Source: Patagioenas fasciata
Taxonomy: Eukaryota; Chordata; Aves; Columbiformes; Columbidae
DNA: 64,000 nucleotides
Assembly: GCF_037038585.1 (NCBI RefSeq)
Contig: NC_092522.1
Coordinates: 125,904,661 to 125,968,660, forward strand
Direction: 5' to 3'
Of this stretch, positions 28,001 through 54,700 are shown one piece after another. Both the position numbers and the translations under genes were made by a program. The stretch's first letter is position 1. Each line of letters begins with the position of its first letter. The notes beneath the pieces were generated by a model. The model was not told the origin of the DNA and did no database searches. It saw only the letters and a list, made by a program, of their open reading frames with translations.

Positions 28001-29880
28001 GGGCGCCAGGCGGGGTTCAGGGTGCCAGGGACACTATCACACCATGCTGTGAGGCCTGTTTTGGGGATGGGTGCCCCACATCTGCCCCATCACTGTCCCA
28101 CGTTTCCCTGGTCCCCTGCACTGGTGGGGCCTGGGTAGCCGTTTACTGGGGTCACAGCCCCCCGCGGCCATCGAACCCCCAACCAGGAGCCTGCAAGGGG
28201 GAGTCACCGCCCCGGCCAGAGAGAGCAGCAAGGACGGGGGGGCGGTGACCCTGGGGGCACTGCCCCCCAGCACAGCCACACCCAGGGTGGACACAGCCCC
28301 GCAGGCTTCCGGGACCCCGGCCCCACGGCGGGACCCCCGCCCGGCCCCGCAGGCTGCCGGGACCCCGGCGCAGCCTTATATGGAGTGAGCGGAGCCGCGG
28401 CCCCGCAGCCGGCACCCCCAGCCCCACACGGAGCGGCCCCCCCGGCAGCCCCGCAGGGACCGCCCCCCGGGCTGTGCTGGGGCCCGCAGAGCCGCGGCCG
28501 GTTCCCGGCAGCCCGGCTGGTTCCCCTCAGGCCCCGGCTGGATTCCAGCTCCTCCCCAGGGGCCGCTGGAAGTTTCTGCGCCGACCGACATCCCCCCCGC
28601 CTCCTCCTCCCCATCCCCCGGCCTCTCCGCGTCCCCCTCGGCCCCACGCCCGCAGGACCCCTCGGGCTGCCGTGGGGTCCCAACGCCTGGGACCAGGGAC
28701 GGCGTGGGACAGGAGCCGTCCTGAACGGGCAGGGCATGGGGACACTCCCCGTGCTCCCAAGCCGTGCGGATGGGTCACTGTGCCCCCCGAGCTGCCGGCA
28801 AACAGCCGTGTCCCTGCCCCGCGCGGTGCTGTGGGGCTGGGGCCTGGGGTGCCTGCCCCACGTGCCCCTTCCCAGGCAGCCCCCCAGGTCTGCCCTCCTG
28901 CGCTGGGCCGCGGGGGCCGCCGTGGGGCAGGGACGGGCAGGCGCTGGCCGCGGCCGTGCCGGTGCAGCTCCACCCCGCACGGCCACACTGATGTGGCCGC
29001 GGTGAGTGCGACCCCAACCCGGCGTGGGGCCACCCCCAGCCCTGCGCGCCCCAGCTCCCCGACTCACAGGCACCAGCTGCCCCACGGCAGCCCCGCAGCC
29101 CCACACTCGCAGCCCCTCGCACCAGTAGGGACATGGACAGGCACGAGGACGGGGACAGGGTGGGTCCGGGCCCCTCGCTCCATCCCCGTCCCTGCCAGCG
29201 CGGTCCCTGTGCCGGGGTGCGCAGCACCCGTGAGTGATGCTGTGGCGGGATCGGCCCCGGGATCCCCGGCACCAGCACACCCGGCGCCGGCAGCCGCTGC
29301 ACCGGCCGGCACGGCCCCGGGAGCCGCAGCTCACCCGGCACCCGGTCCCCGCGCCGCGTCTGCCCCGAGCCCCTCGCGGTGCCGTGTCCCACGTGCAGCC
29401 CCGGGACCGTTCCCTCCACGTGCGCCCACCGCCCGCACCGGCCCTGCGCCGGGACCGAGGGTGGGGCGGCCCCGGCAGGTCCAGGAGCCCGCAGCGCTGT
29501 CCCGGGCACCGCGGCACCCCGCACAGCGGCACCCGGCACAGCGGCACCCGGTAGAGCCGCACCCCGCACAGCCGCACCCGCCGGGGCGGGACCCGCCGCC
29601 CCTCTCCGCGCATCCCGAGCTGGACACGGCACGTGCCGCCGCCCGTGGCATCGGCGTGGGCAGACGCCCGGGTCCCCTCCCAGCACAGCCCGGCGTCGCG
29701 GTCTTACCTGTGCCGGCTGGCGGCCCGGGCAGCACCGTGGGCCGCAGCGGGGCCCTGGGGGGCTGTGGCCTGGACGGCGCTGAGCGGGGCGGCCCCGCCG
29801 GTGTAGAGGCTGTACCTGGGGGGGAAGTTCGCGGCCAGGGCCTGAGCGGCCAGGAGGCACGGCCAGAGCCAGGGGGCCAT
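22094..29880 (-). CDS. EMILIN1: EMILIN1, elastic-fibre glycoprotein
   Basis: Eight coding exons on the minus strand: 29880-29708, 27036-26911, 26217-26015, 25943-24165, 23643-23536, 23415-23398, 23131-22997 and 22425-22094, giving 957 residues (human 1016). EMILIN1 is secreted and sits at the elastin-microfibril interface; it restrains pro-TGF-beta and binds integrin through its gC1q head. Order of parts: signal peptide ([16 protein letters not shown]); Cys-rich EMI domain ([20 protein letters not shown] to [12 protein letters not shown]); long Leu/Glu/Arg-rich coiled coils in the 1.8-kb exon; a linker DGFGVFGG; a short Gly-X-Y collagen stalk; and a C1q domain with [18 protein letters not shown] and [12 protein letters not shown]. 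The C-terminus lacks the few extra residues of the human protein. The gene is head-to-head with OST4, as in human. No AATAAA was seen for its 3' end. Confidence 0.97.
22660..22905. repeat. 18-bp CAGCCCCCATCCCACCCT array in an EMILIN1 intron
   Basis: About thirteen copies of an 18-base half unit, in pairs that form 36-base units (CAACCCCCATCCACCCCG next to CAGCCCCCATCCCACCCT). Confidence 0.9.
23885..24130. repeat. Tandem duplications before the long EMILIN1 exon
   Basis: Three diverged copies, about 60-120 bases apart, of a stretch including CCATGGTCCCCAGGCACC and GTGATGCCTTGTGTCCCC. They are intronic. Confidence 0.7.
26290..26455. repeat. 15-bp CCCTGCCCGCAGACA array in an EMILIN1 intron
   Basis: About ten copies of a 15-base unit (CAGCCCCTGCCCACA, GACACCCTGCCCGCA). 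No coding meaning. Confidence 0.85.
27060..27785. repeat. 20/40-bp minisatellite in EMILIN1 intron 1
   Basis: In the left half GGGCATGGGCC recurs every 40 bases (27068, 27108, 27148, 27188, 27228). The right half is a 20-base unit ACACACCGGGCACCCCAAAC. At the far right it becomes a 60-base unit (27625-27750). All six frames stay mostly open, which gives long false ORFs. Confidence 0.93.
28374..28383. promoter_or_regulatory. Consensus CArG box (SRF site) in EMILIN1 intron 1
   Basis: CCTTATATGG is a perfect CC(A/T)6GG element in a region otherwise almost free of A/T runs. On the EMILIN1 strand it reads CCATATAAGG, which also contains a TATA-like core. EMILIN1 is strongly expressed in vascular smooth muscle, where SRF/CArG elements commonly act. 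Function here is inferred. Confidence 0.5.
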
Positions 29881-31982
<2,102 letters not shown>

Positions 31983-34259
31983 GCCCCGGCAGCGGCGGCG
32001 GGCAGGCTCGGTGAGAGCGGGGAGAACCGGGCAGCCCCGTCCCGCGGAGCCCGCCCCCGCCCCCGCCCCGCTCACCCGCGTTCCTCCCGCAGGGCCATGG
32101 GGCAGCGGGACTGGGGCCGGGGCGCAGCGGGCGCGGGGCCGCGCTGATGGAGGAGACGCCGCCTTTTCCAAACCAACTTTTACCAGAAACACGACCGTAC
32201 CAGACAAACCCGTGTGGTGTAAAAATCTGCCCGGCCCCTCCGCCGGGCCCGCGGGGAGGAGCGGGGCTGGGCGAGCCGTGGCTGCGGCGGGGCCGGGCTC
32301 CGTGCCGGTGCAGCTTTGGTCTGGGGGTCCCGGCGCTGCCCGCGCGGTTGGGCCGCAGTGGGGCCGGTGTGCGGTCAGGCCTCGGCGCAGAAGAACAGCA
32401 GCTGCCGGTAGGAGCTGAGCGGGGCGGCGCCGGTGGCCGGGCCCGGCGGGGGCTGCGCCGGCGGGGAGCGCGGCGGGGAGGGCCCGGGGCGCAGAGCTGG
32501 GAGCCCCCTCCCCGGCGCAGGGCGCGGGTCCCCCTGCCCGCAGTGCAGCCCCCAGGCACCGCGGGCCCCCTGGCCACCGCACGCGACAGGTCCCTCGGCG
32601 CTCAGCACCCCCACGGCGAGTGCTGGGCTCTCCTGGCAGAGTCCTGTGGGGATGGAGACCAGTGTCGCCACCCGTGGGGCGTGGGGCCGGGCTGGGTCCC
32701 CACAGCCCCTGTTGCAGCTCATCGGGGTCACCCAGCCGGTGGGGGTGACAGACACCGCTGTGCCGTGGTGTGCAGGCTGGGCGCTGTGACCCGGTGAGGT
32801 CGGCGGGCGGGGGCAGCCCCAGGGCTGTGCCGTACCTGTGGGGGGCTGTGTGGTGCGGGCCCCACTGTGGCTGCACGTCCTGGCCCCGGGGGCTGCGGTG
32901 CTCCCAGCGCAGAGGCTGGGCAGGCTCTGGCTGGTCACAGCCGCTCTCCGCCGCACGGGGATCCTGCTGGGGCGCAGGGGGGCTCCCCCCAGGCTGCGGA
33001 GAACCAGGCAACGCTCCTGAGCTGGGGACTGCCCAGCCCCCTTTCCCGGGGGCTTTGCAGGGGCTCTCACGCCCCGGCTCGGGGCTGGCTGTGCACGGCC
33101 CCACGCTGTGGCCAGTGCCGGCACCTACCTGGGCTGCTCTGGGGGTCTCCTGGGGTCCAGTTTCTTTGGCAGTGCCTGCGGAGAGGGGACAAGGGTGGTC
33201 AGTGCCCAGGAGGGTGTCTGTCCCCACTCTTGCTGGACCCTGTGCCTGGGTGTCCGCGTGGCTTGGGAAACCTTTGTGGGGCAGAAGCTCCGGGGGGTCT
33301 CAGCCCCACAGCCAGGGGTGTCCGAGCCCTTTGGGAAGCCCGCGCCAGCCGGGCCGGTCAGTGTGCGGTACCCCGTGCCCCAGATGGTGCGTGCAGCTCA
33401 GTAGGGGATCCAGCACCTCCCAGCACAGCCCTGGCCCAGCTCCACGTCCCTCAGGCCCGGCTGGCAGTGCCTGTGGGGCAGCCCCCTCCCAGGGACCACT
33501 AGAGTGGGGGCACAGGGCCCTGCACCCCCAGGCTCCCGCCCCACCGGTGCCCGTGGTACCTGCGGCAGTGCCGTGCTGTGGGCAGCTGCTGGATCTCCTG
33601 CGCCGCGCTGGGCCTGGCGTGGTCCATGGCAGCTCAGCGCTGCCCGGGTGCCCAACAGGAGCCCTGTGTGAGAAACGAGACAGAGCTCAGCCCACGCAGG
33701 GACACGAGGGAGGGTGAGGGGCCTGCGAGCTGCGGCGAGGGTGCCGGCTCCCTGGCCAAGCCCCCGGGCCCATGCAGAGCCCTCGCCAAGCTGTGCCGTG
33801 CAGGCAGGGAGCCGACCGGCCACCACAGTCTGTGCTGGAGCTGTGGCTTTAGGGGTGACAGCGGGTGGTACCAGCAAGTGACAACTCCTGCCCCTTCCCC
33901 ATGGCACAGATCTTGGCAGCGGGAGGATGGAGTGTGACTCGGGGACAGTGTCCTCCTCCTGTGCCACCAGCCACCGCCTGGGACAGCTGGTGGGACGGCT
34001 GTGCCGTGGGGCTCGTACAGCGGAGCTGGGTGTCAACGCATTCCCGGCCACACGTCCCAGTGCAGCCGTGGTGGCAGCCAGCGAGGGGACAGCACAGGCT
34101 GGGGACAGTGACGCTGACCCATGCTGTGGGACAGGCTCTGCCCCTCCAGCCCCCACGCTCTGTTCCCCAGCGCCCAACTGTCACCTGCAGCCGGGGCTGG
34201 GCCGGGCGCACACGGCACAAGGAGCAGACGTTACAACGTGCCCATGAGAACGTCAGCCT
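31983..34259. other. OST4-AGBL5 interval without recognised genes
   Basis: GC-rich, single-copy-looking sequence. A minus-strand frame ends PLSSYRQLLFFCAEA at about 32378. It could be a last exon of a long AGBL5 form, but I saw no convincing homology and no poly(A) signal beyond it. The OST4 3' end must also lie here. Confidence 0.35.
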
Positions 34260-34265
34260 TTTATT
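34260..34265 (-). terminator. Possible distal AGBL5 poly(A) signal
   Basis: CTTTTATTTCC on the plus strand reads AATAAAA on the AGBL5 strand, about 1 kb beyond the proximal signal. It may serve a longer transcript. Confidence 0.4.
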
Positions 34266-35248
34266 TCCTCCCCAGCACGTTCTCATGGCAGACGAGAAAC
34301 AGTCACTGCACAGCAAGAGAGCGAACACGGGGGCAAAGCACTGTGGGAAACAGGCGGAGCAGGAGGAAGGAGCTGACTGCGGGGTGCGCAGTGACCCCTC
34401 CTGAGAGCGGCACTGGGACACGGAGCCTCGGCACAACCACAGCCCCATCTCCCCAGTCACACCGGCAGCCCTGCCCCAAATGTGGCCCCTCGCTCACACA
34501 CCTCCGGTGCTGGGACCCCCCTGAGCGCAGCAGAGCCCACAGCCCTGGGGCTCCTGTTGCACCCTGTGTCCCCGGCTGCAGCACCGGGCAGTGGGGCTGC
34601 CTCCCACCGGCTGCTGGGGCTGCAGCCCCCCCATCATGCCGAGGGCACAGCCGGCACCTGGCCCTGGTCTGGCAGCCCCTCCGCAGGCTGCGGTGCCGCT
34701 GTGGGGTTCACCGAGCGCTGGTGGTGGGGCGGGAAGCCGGGGCCTTTCCCCGGCTACGTGGGTGGTACAGGACAGGACTTGCTGTGCTGTCAAACCCCAG
34801 TGACTGATTATGGCTCTACTGCCTGCCTCACCGTGACCACAGCCCTGTGCTGTGACAGCACGTGGCTCAGCCCAGGAAGGAAAAGGGTGCTCTGGTGTAC
34901 CCCTGCTGGCCTCGGGAGTGCTTTGGGAGCAGCTGAGGCCGAGGGAAATCGAGCAGAGGTTGTCTGTGCTGGCTCCTCCAGAGCCCCGCGGCGCCAGGCC
35001 CGGCACCGCAGAGTCCCGGGCCCCGGGGCGGGGAGCGGTGGCGGCTCTGCCCTGCGGCGCTGTGGGCCGGGGGCTCCGCTGGGGCCCGCAGTGGCCGGGC
35101 TGGAGCGGCCGCAGGTCCCACCACGCAGCGTCTGTCCTGCCCCGGCCAGGGCCGCTCTGGATGGAGCAGGGAGCTGCGTGCGGCGTCCAGGACACTTCCG
35201 AGGGGACGGGGCGGCGGTTCACACGCACTTCTTCCACGTAAAACCACT

Positions 35249-35254
35249 TTTATT
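35249..35254 (-). terminator. Proximal AGBL5 poly(A) signal
   Basis: TTTATT on the plus strand (AATAAA on the gene strand) about 40 bases after the stop at 35293. It fits an unspliced terminal exon. Confidence 0.7.
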
Positions 35255-35292
35255 ACACCAAAACATACCGTTACGCTGGCACAGAGCTCTCC

Positions 35293-47647
<12,355 letters not shown>

Positions 47648-47870
47648 GGCTGCCGGGCCGCCGCCGTCCGCTCATGGCCCCGCCGCGCCGCGCTCCGCCG
47701 CCCGGCCCGGCCCGCCGCGCCGCCGGGCAACAGCAACGCGCCCGCCCGTTGGCCCGCCGCTCCCTAGCAACGCGCACGCCCGTTGGACGGCGCCCGGGCA
47801 ACCGACTGCCGCGCCCCGGGCCACGCCCCCGCACCGCCCCCGGCCACGCCCCTGGACGCGGGGGCGCGCG
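47648..47870. promoter_or_regulatory. AGBL5 CpG-island promoter
   Basis: Very CpG-rich sequence with GGCGGGGCC and CCACGCCCC boxes directly upstream of the AGBL5 start codon. A sequence containing CCCGTTGG(C/A)(C/G) occurs twice around CCCTAGCAACGCGCACGCCC (47735-47795), including a GTTGCTAGG-like RFX X-box core, a motif often found at cilium-related genes. Confidence 0.5.
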
Positions 47871-48540
47871 CGCACACACCTGCACGCGCGTGTGCACACG
47901 GACCGGCACACGGGGACGTGAACCTGCACGAACCACACCTGTGTGCGTGTATGTGCACACACCTCCGACACACGTACACACATGTGCACGTGAGCACGCA
48001 CACAGGTGTGCACACGTCTGTGCGCGTGTCTATACACACACGCTCATATGCACACACATGGACATGCAGACATATGTGCACAACCTACACACGTGTGCAC
48101 ACACTTGTGTGCCTGTACATAAGAACACAAGTACATGCAGCCATGGACACACACCTGCATTTACACACACATGCATTTACACACACGCCCGCACACTTAT
48201 GGGCTTGCCTGTACATAACACATGCATGTGCACACAAATACGCATACACACACATTCACATGTGCATACATCTATATACACACATGCATAAAACCATGTG
48301 TATGCACATGCACATGTGTGCACACACCTATATACACACATGTGCATGCTGATGTACGCACCTGTATATAAGCACACATGCATATGCACGCTTGTACACC
48401 AATACATACACGACACATGTATGCACACACATACACGTGCACACATCCCCAAATACACACGTCGATAAGAACACACGTGTACACACCCCCGGTAAGCACT
48501 CATATGTACATGTGTGTCCATACGCACACGCGTGTGCCGC
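47868..48540. repeat. Alternating purine-pyrimidine CA/TG-rich tract
   Basis: About 670 bases dominated by imperfect (CA)n, CACGTG, GTGTGCAC and CATATG words. They alternate purine and pyrimidine with few breaks. It lies between the AGBL5 promoter and the TMEM214 3' end. No gene was recognised in it. Confidence 0.85.
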
Positions 48541-48753
48541 GCAGCCCTGCCGCGGGAAGCGGGGGTCTCGGCGAGCCAAGGGCAGCGCGGCCGTGCCCCG
48601 GCGGAGGGAGCAGCCAGGGCGCAGCCACGGGGAACCCAGCGTGTTTGTGTTTGCAGGAGAGAACAAAACCGCCCCGCTCGCCCCGGTTCAGCCCAAAGTC
48701 CCCGCGCGCGTCCCGGCGCTGCCGCCGGCCCAGCGCGGCTCCTCGGCACCGCG

Positions 48754-51700
48754 TCAGTGTCCCGAAATCGCGGCCAGCGCCCAGTTGGTGACGGCCACGG
48801 TCGTGTTGTGCAGGTAAACCCAGGAGGAGTAGGTGAGGCTGCCGAGCTGCTCGCGCACGCAGGCCCAGGACACGTCCCCGCTGCAACGCCAAAGGGACAC
48901 GTCAGGGCGGGGGGACAGGGCCATGGCAGCAGTGGCCACCCATCCCCAGTGTTAGGAGCCCAGGGGCCACCAGAGCCGCCCCAGCGGGAGGTGCGGAGGG
49001 GGCAGCTGGGCATGGGGACCAGCAGCCGGGGCACGGGGACCAGCAGCCGGGGCACGGGGTCCCTCTCCTGCAGTGCCCCCAGTCTGGCTGTGATCCCCCA
49101 GCGCTGCAGAGGTGACAACTGAGTCACCAGCTCTGTCACCCCCACCCTCTGCCCCGAGGAGCGCGGCGCTAGCTCTGCGGCAAGGGCAGCACCGTGACGG
49201 CTGCCGCCCTGCTCCCCAGGCGGCAAAGGGGTGACACACAGCTGGGACACCCACGGGTGACACAAGGACATAGGGGAACACAGCCGGCCTGTGGCAGGGG
49301 TACAGCTTGGGGACAGGAGCTCTCTATGTGACCGCAGTGACACCAACCCTGGTGCCACGTCCCAGCCCCAGCCAGGACAGGGACAGACACTCCGCTGCGC
49401 CAGGGCTGCGGCTGCAGCACAGCAGGGACATGCAGGGAGGTCCAGGGACACGCAGGGAGGTGCAGGGACACGCAGGACGTGCTCACTTGCAGGAGTCGGC
49501 CCAGCGGTCCCAGCCGTGGCGCAGCGCGGCCGCCAGCCCCTCCAGCAGCGGCAGCAGGCAGCTCCGCACCAGGAACAGCAGCAGCTCCCGCACGCACTCG
49601 GCCACGTGCAGCAGCGACTCGGGGACACGGGACTGGAGCTGTGGGACAGAGATGGCAGAGGGTTAACAACTGCCCCTTCACGTGGGGCCACAGCCAAGGG
49701 GGACAGAGCAGTGTCACAGCCCGGCTGCGGTGCCACAGCCCAGCTGTGGTGTCTGTCACAGCCCTGCTGCGGTGCCTCCTCCTCCCAGACCCCCGCACCA
49801 GCAGCTCGCAGTGACCGGTGGGCACAAGCAGTGACAGGGATATCACCGTCCCCCTCGTGCCCTGGCAGAGCCCGGCACAGGCCCTTTGCTCTCACAAGCC
49901 CCCGTGGGCTGTGGCCCCGCTGGGGTCCCTTGTCCCCTCCAGCGCACGCGGCACCGTCCTTACCCACTCGGCGAGCCAGGGCAGGCCGCTGCGGAGCTGG
50001 GCCAGCAGGGCCGAGCACTGCTGGGACACGAACAGGGCCACCTCGACGCTCCCCGCCCACAGCAGCTCCAGCTGCGGTTGCAGCACGGCGGCCGCCCCGG
50101 AGCCCAGGCCGGGCAGGCTCCGCTCCAGCCACCTGCGAGAGAGTGAGCGCCGGCTGAGGCAGCGCCGGCCGCCCCGGCTACGGGCTGCACCGGCACCGAG
50201 GCTGCACCGGGACCGGGGCTGCACCGGCACCACCGGCAGAGCTGTGGAGCACATGGGCACCAGCACTGCTGCACAGGCCAAGGGAGGAGGAGAAGGTGAG
50301 AAGTGAGCTGGAAGCGCCCAGCAGAGCTGGGAACACCCCGACAGGGGCTCCCCGAGGTCTCAGCCCCTGCTGCCGCTGCCACTGACCTGAGCCCCTGGCG
50401 GCAGCCGTGCCAGACCGTGTGCCAGGCGCGCTGCCAGGCCGGCAGGACGCCCCAGTCGCGGAGCAGCCGAGCGGAGGAGGAGGCTGCAAGAGACAAGAGC
50501 CGTTCCCTGCGCAGCCCCGTGCGTGCTCGGGCTGTCCCCGGGGCCCCTCCCAGGGACACACGGCTTGAGCTGCTCTGCAAAACACCTCGCGAAATGCTCC
50601 GGGGTGGGACAAAGGGGGCCGGAAATACCGAGCAGAGAGAACCCGGGTCAGGGCAGCTCTGCGGGAACCCTCCCAAGAGGGGACAGGCAGGGCTCTGTCT
50701 GCAGCCTGCGAGAGCGTCCGGCCCAGCACGGCCCATGGTCCCCCAGGGACCCCCAACAGCTCCCAGGGACCCCCACGCACACCCCACAGCCCCCAGGGAC
50801 CCTCACGCACACCCATTCACAGCCCCAGTGAGGACAGGGCTGCGCGGGGGCTCCGCTCAGGGCAGTTCCCGTCCCCAGGGACGTCCCCCAGCGCAGCCGC
50901 CGCGTACCCTGGAAGGAGCCGTGTGTGCGGACGTCGTGCAGCAGGAATCCGGCCGCGAAGACCAGGAGGACGAGCAGCAGCCGCTGCCAGGGGAAGCCCC
51001 GGCCCCGCATCCTGCGCAGCAGCTCCTGTTGGGCAGGAGGATGCGGCGCCGTCACCGCGGCTCCCGGGGCCAGCGGCTTGGCCCTTCCCCCGCCCCGGCG
51101 TCCCCGTGAAACCAGTGTCATCTGCCCAGCAGCTGGGCGGATGGACAGGGGCCAGCGCCATCTGTCCCCAGCGTGTCCTGCAGATGTGCCGCTGCGGGGT
51201 CCCCAGCCCAGCGCGTGGCGGCGGCGGGCGAAGCTGACCGCAACCCAGCACGGAGCCGGAACGCGGCGCCGAGTCAAAACCGAACATGGAGGTGAAACGC
51301 AGCACCCAGTCAAAACTGAACATGGAGCCGAAACCCAGCGCAGAGCCGAAACCCGGCTGCCACGGCAGCCGCGGTGCTGCCCGGCTCACCTTGCAGGCGG
51401 CATCGCAGGCGGCCACATCCTGGGCGCCACTGGACCCTCTCGCCGCCAGCTCCTCGTTTGTCACTTTGAAGGAGCGAACCGTCTCCTGCAGCGACTGCCG
51501 CACCTCGGGGACAGCGAGAGCGGCCTCAGGCCCCGCACCGGCAGCACCGCACACCTGGCACCGCGGGCTGCGGGGTCGCGGGGCTGGGAGGGGCAGGAAC
51601 ACCGGGACACAGGGCACCCCGGGCTGCGGGGACACCCCCAAGGGCCCTGCAGAGGCCGAGTGCCTTGGCCGACCCAGACGCTGTCACCCGGAGCCGTGTG

Positions 51701-54700
51701 GCTCCTCTGGGGACCCTGAGCCACGGCCAGCGCCACCCCCACAGCGCCAGAGCAGCAAAGTCAACGCGGGGCTGAGTCCGGAACGTCTGCCCTGCCCGCG
51801 CAGGTGCTGCCTGTCCCTGCACAGGGACCCGGGCGCCCCAGGCACCGGCTGAGCCGCTGCGGCAGTACCAGGACACACGGTGCCGCGGGGACGCCGCTCA
51901 CACGGGAACCTGCCGCAGCACACGCGCTGTCCCCGCACCCCGGGGACCTGTCCCCACAGCTCCTACCGTCTTGCTGCTGCTGTCCCAGGACTCCAGCAGA
52001 TGGTTCAGAAGCAAACTGGGGGTGGAAAACGGGGGGCTGTGCCCAGAGCTCCGAGCAGCGATTTAACCGCTGTGGGGGCCCGCGGCGCGGCAGGGGGACC
52101 CACCTGGACTGGGAGAGGTGCTTGGTGTAGAGCTGCCGCCAGACGCCAAAGCTCAGCGGGTCCAGGCTCAGGCACTGGCTCAGGGAGGTCAGGAGCTGGG
52201 GACAGCGCAGCAGTGTCACAGCCCGTCCGCGTCCCCCGTGTGGCACAAACCCCGGCACAGCTGGACGCCCAAACCCCGCACAGCCCGGCGCTCACCTCCT
52301 TCTTCATGCTGGGGGGGCAGCTCGGCGTGGCCCGCGAGAGGAAGGACGGGAAGTAGGTGTGCAGGGCGGCCTCGGGCCTCGCGCCGAACGCCAGCACCTT
52401 CAGGCGCGGGTAGAGCCGGCGCAGCTGCTCCTGCAGGCTGGGGACACGCAGGGGCTGCCGGGGGCCGGGCGGTCACCCGGCTCAGCCCGCGCTCGGTGCG
52501 GGTGTGCGGGGGTACCTGGGCGGCAGGGAGTTGTTGGGCATGAAGGCGAAGTCCAGGAGGGGGAAGAAATCCTTGGGGCCAATCATCCCGAAGCCTTTGG
52601 TCAGGTTTGGGTGCATCCTGCGCGGCACGAACCCCGTCAGGGGGCGGACGGGCTGCCCGGCACACCCACATGCACACCCACACGCACACCCACACGCACA
52701 CCCACATGCACACCCACACGCACACCCACACCCCTCGCTCGGGTGTTCCCGTGGGCACGGCCCCACGCCCCAGCACAGCCCGGGCCAGCGCTCATTCCCC
52801 TTAACGAAGGGACCCAATAACAATGGCGAGGGGTAACTCACATCAGCAGACGGTCCAGGTAGGAGACAGCGTACGGGGAGAGTGTCTTGATCCCGAGCAC
52901 CGGCAGCATGACGCCGAGCCAGACTGCGGAGAGGCGCGGCGTCACACGGAGCCCCCGCGTGTCCCCGGGACATCAGCACGGGCGCTGCGGGGCCGCAGCA
53001 GCCACTGACACTCAGACCAAACCCAGGACACAACCCACCCGCGTCCCCCTCCAAAACACCGGCAGGCGACCAGACAGACAGACCCCCAGACAAACAGACA
53101 GACAGACGGACAGATCTCTAGACAGACAGATCCCCAGACAGACGGACCCACCCTCGGAAGGGCTCGGGCGGCCGCGCTGCCTCACGCTGGCAGGGGAACG
53201 CGAGCAGCTCGTCCCCCGTTCCCCAGGCAGGACGGCTCCCGGGAGCCCGCGGCTCCTGCCCCAGCCGGGCAGGTGCTCTGGAGCCAGGGTGCCACGGGGG
53301 CAGTTTCGGTGGCTCAGGCGCCGCCGGGGCCGGGCAGACTCGCCCCCTGCGAGCACCGTGTGTTGTGCCACATCTCCGGTTGCCCCCAAACAACGAACCC
53401 CTCACGCAGCTCCACAGCGTCCCACGAACACCGGGCGCTTGTGCCTCTGCCCCCGCCCGCCAGCACAAGCCGCTCCCCTCTGCGGGGCGACCAGCCCAGG
53501 GGACACGGTTTGAAGGGGACCCCACGCCCGAGCGGTGACGGCAGCGGGAGCGCGGCACCGGGCCTGGCTGTCACCGCGCTCCCGGCTCTCACCTTTCAGC
53601 CCCTCGTGCAGGTCGGCGAACCCGGCCTGTCCCAGCGCCCAGAGCACGGTGAGACACTTTGCTGGCCGGTTCTGGTGTGACCGCAGCACTTCCAAGTACT
53701 GGGGGCAGGACAAGGACACGTTAATGGGGAAGAGCCCCAGCCCGTCCCGCCCCAACGCTGCCGCAGACGAGCCAGAGCAGCCCCAGGAGGGACCCTCAGC
53801 CCTGGGGGGGCTGGAGCTGCTCTGTGTCCCCCAAACCCAGCCCTGGGGACGCGGAGCTGCCGGCACCGCGTGGTGCTGGACGGCAGCTGAGCCACGGCGG
53901 CACCTGCTTGGCCTGCCCCAGAAACCCTCATTTGTGCCCCACGGCTGCCAGGGACAGACACGACCCCGCCACCCCGAGGGGACAGAGCAGGGAGGGAGCA
54001 CGAGCTTTGGGAGGACTTCAGAGCCCGGACGCCGCGGGACAGCAACACTCGCAGGGCTCTGGCACATCTGGGGAGCCCGGCGGGACTGGAGACCCTGGCT
54101 CCTCTTGGCCCAGGGCAGCTCGCGGCACAGCGGCTGCGGGACCCCGGCGGGAGCGGCGCCGCGCTCCCGGTGCCCGCTCACCTTGCCCAGGCTGGCCGTG
54201 GCGATCTTGGGCCGGTCCAGGAGCAGGGCCTGGATGCAGATCCGGTACCCGTGCAGGGACTCCCCTGGAACACAGCACAGCCCTCAGCCCGGCCCCACGC
54301 GCTCCCGGGGAGCCCCAAGGCGGGACCCCCACCCCGCTCCTGGGAGCAGCCCCGCACGGCGGGGGTGCCCTGCCCCCCGGGTCCTCTGCCCCCAGGAGCC
54401 CGATGGACCCACAGACCTGCCCTGCACCACAGGCACCAGCACCGTCACCGCCCCCGGCCCGGAGCTCCCGAGGAGGAGGAGGGCTCAGGGGACCCCCTTG
54501 TTCTTGAGCACTGGGCAGTGACACCTCCAGCTCTGCTGGCCTGGGGAAGGGTGGCGTGGCCGCAGCAGGGGGTGGGGGTCCCCGCGGCAGGGGGTGGGGG
54601 TCCTTGCGCTCGTCCTGCTCCCCAGCGCAGTCCCACTGCTGCCAGCGGCCTCCCCGGGACACAATGGGCTTTCACCCAACACACCAGCCACACCAGCTCA

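Noticed and set aside
27072-28138. Three overlapping plus-strand frames rich in [12 protein letters not shown]
   Set aside because: Product of the 20/40-bp minisatellite in EMILIN1 intron 1; the same pattern appears in every frame.
47868-48540. Frames rich in His/Thr/Cys (TYTHVHVSTHTGVHTS)
   Set aside because: Caused by the CA/TG-rich tract; all frames look alike.
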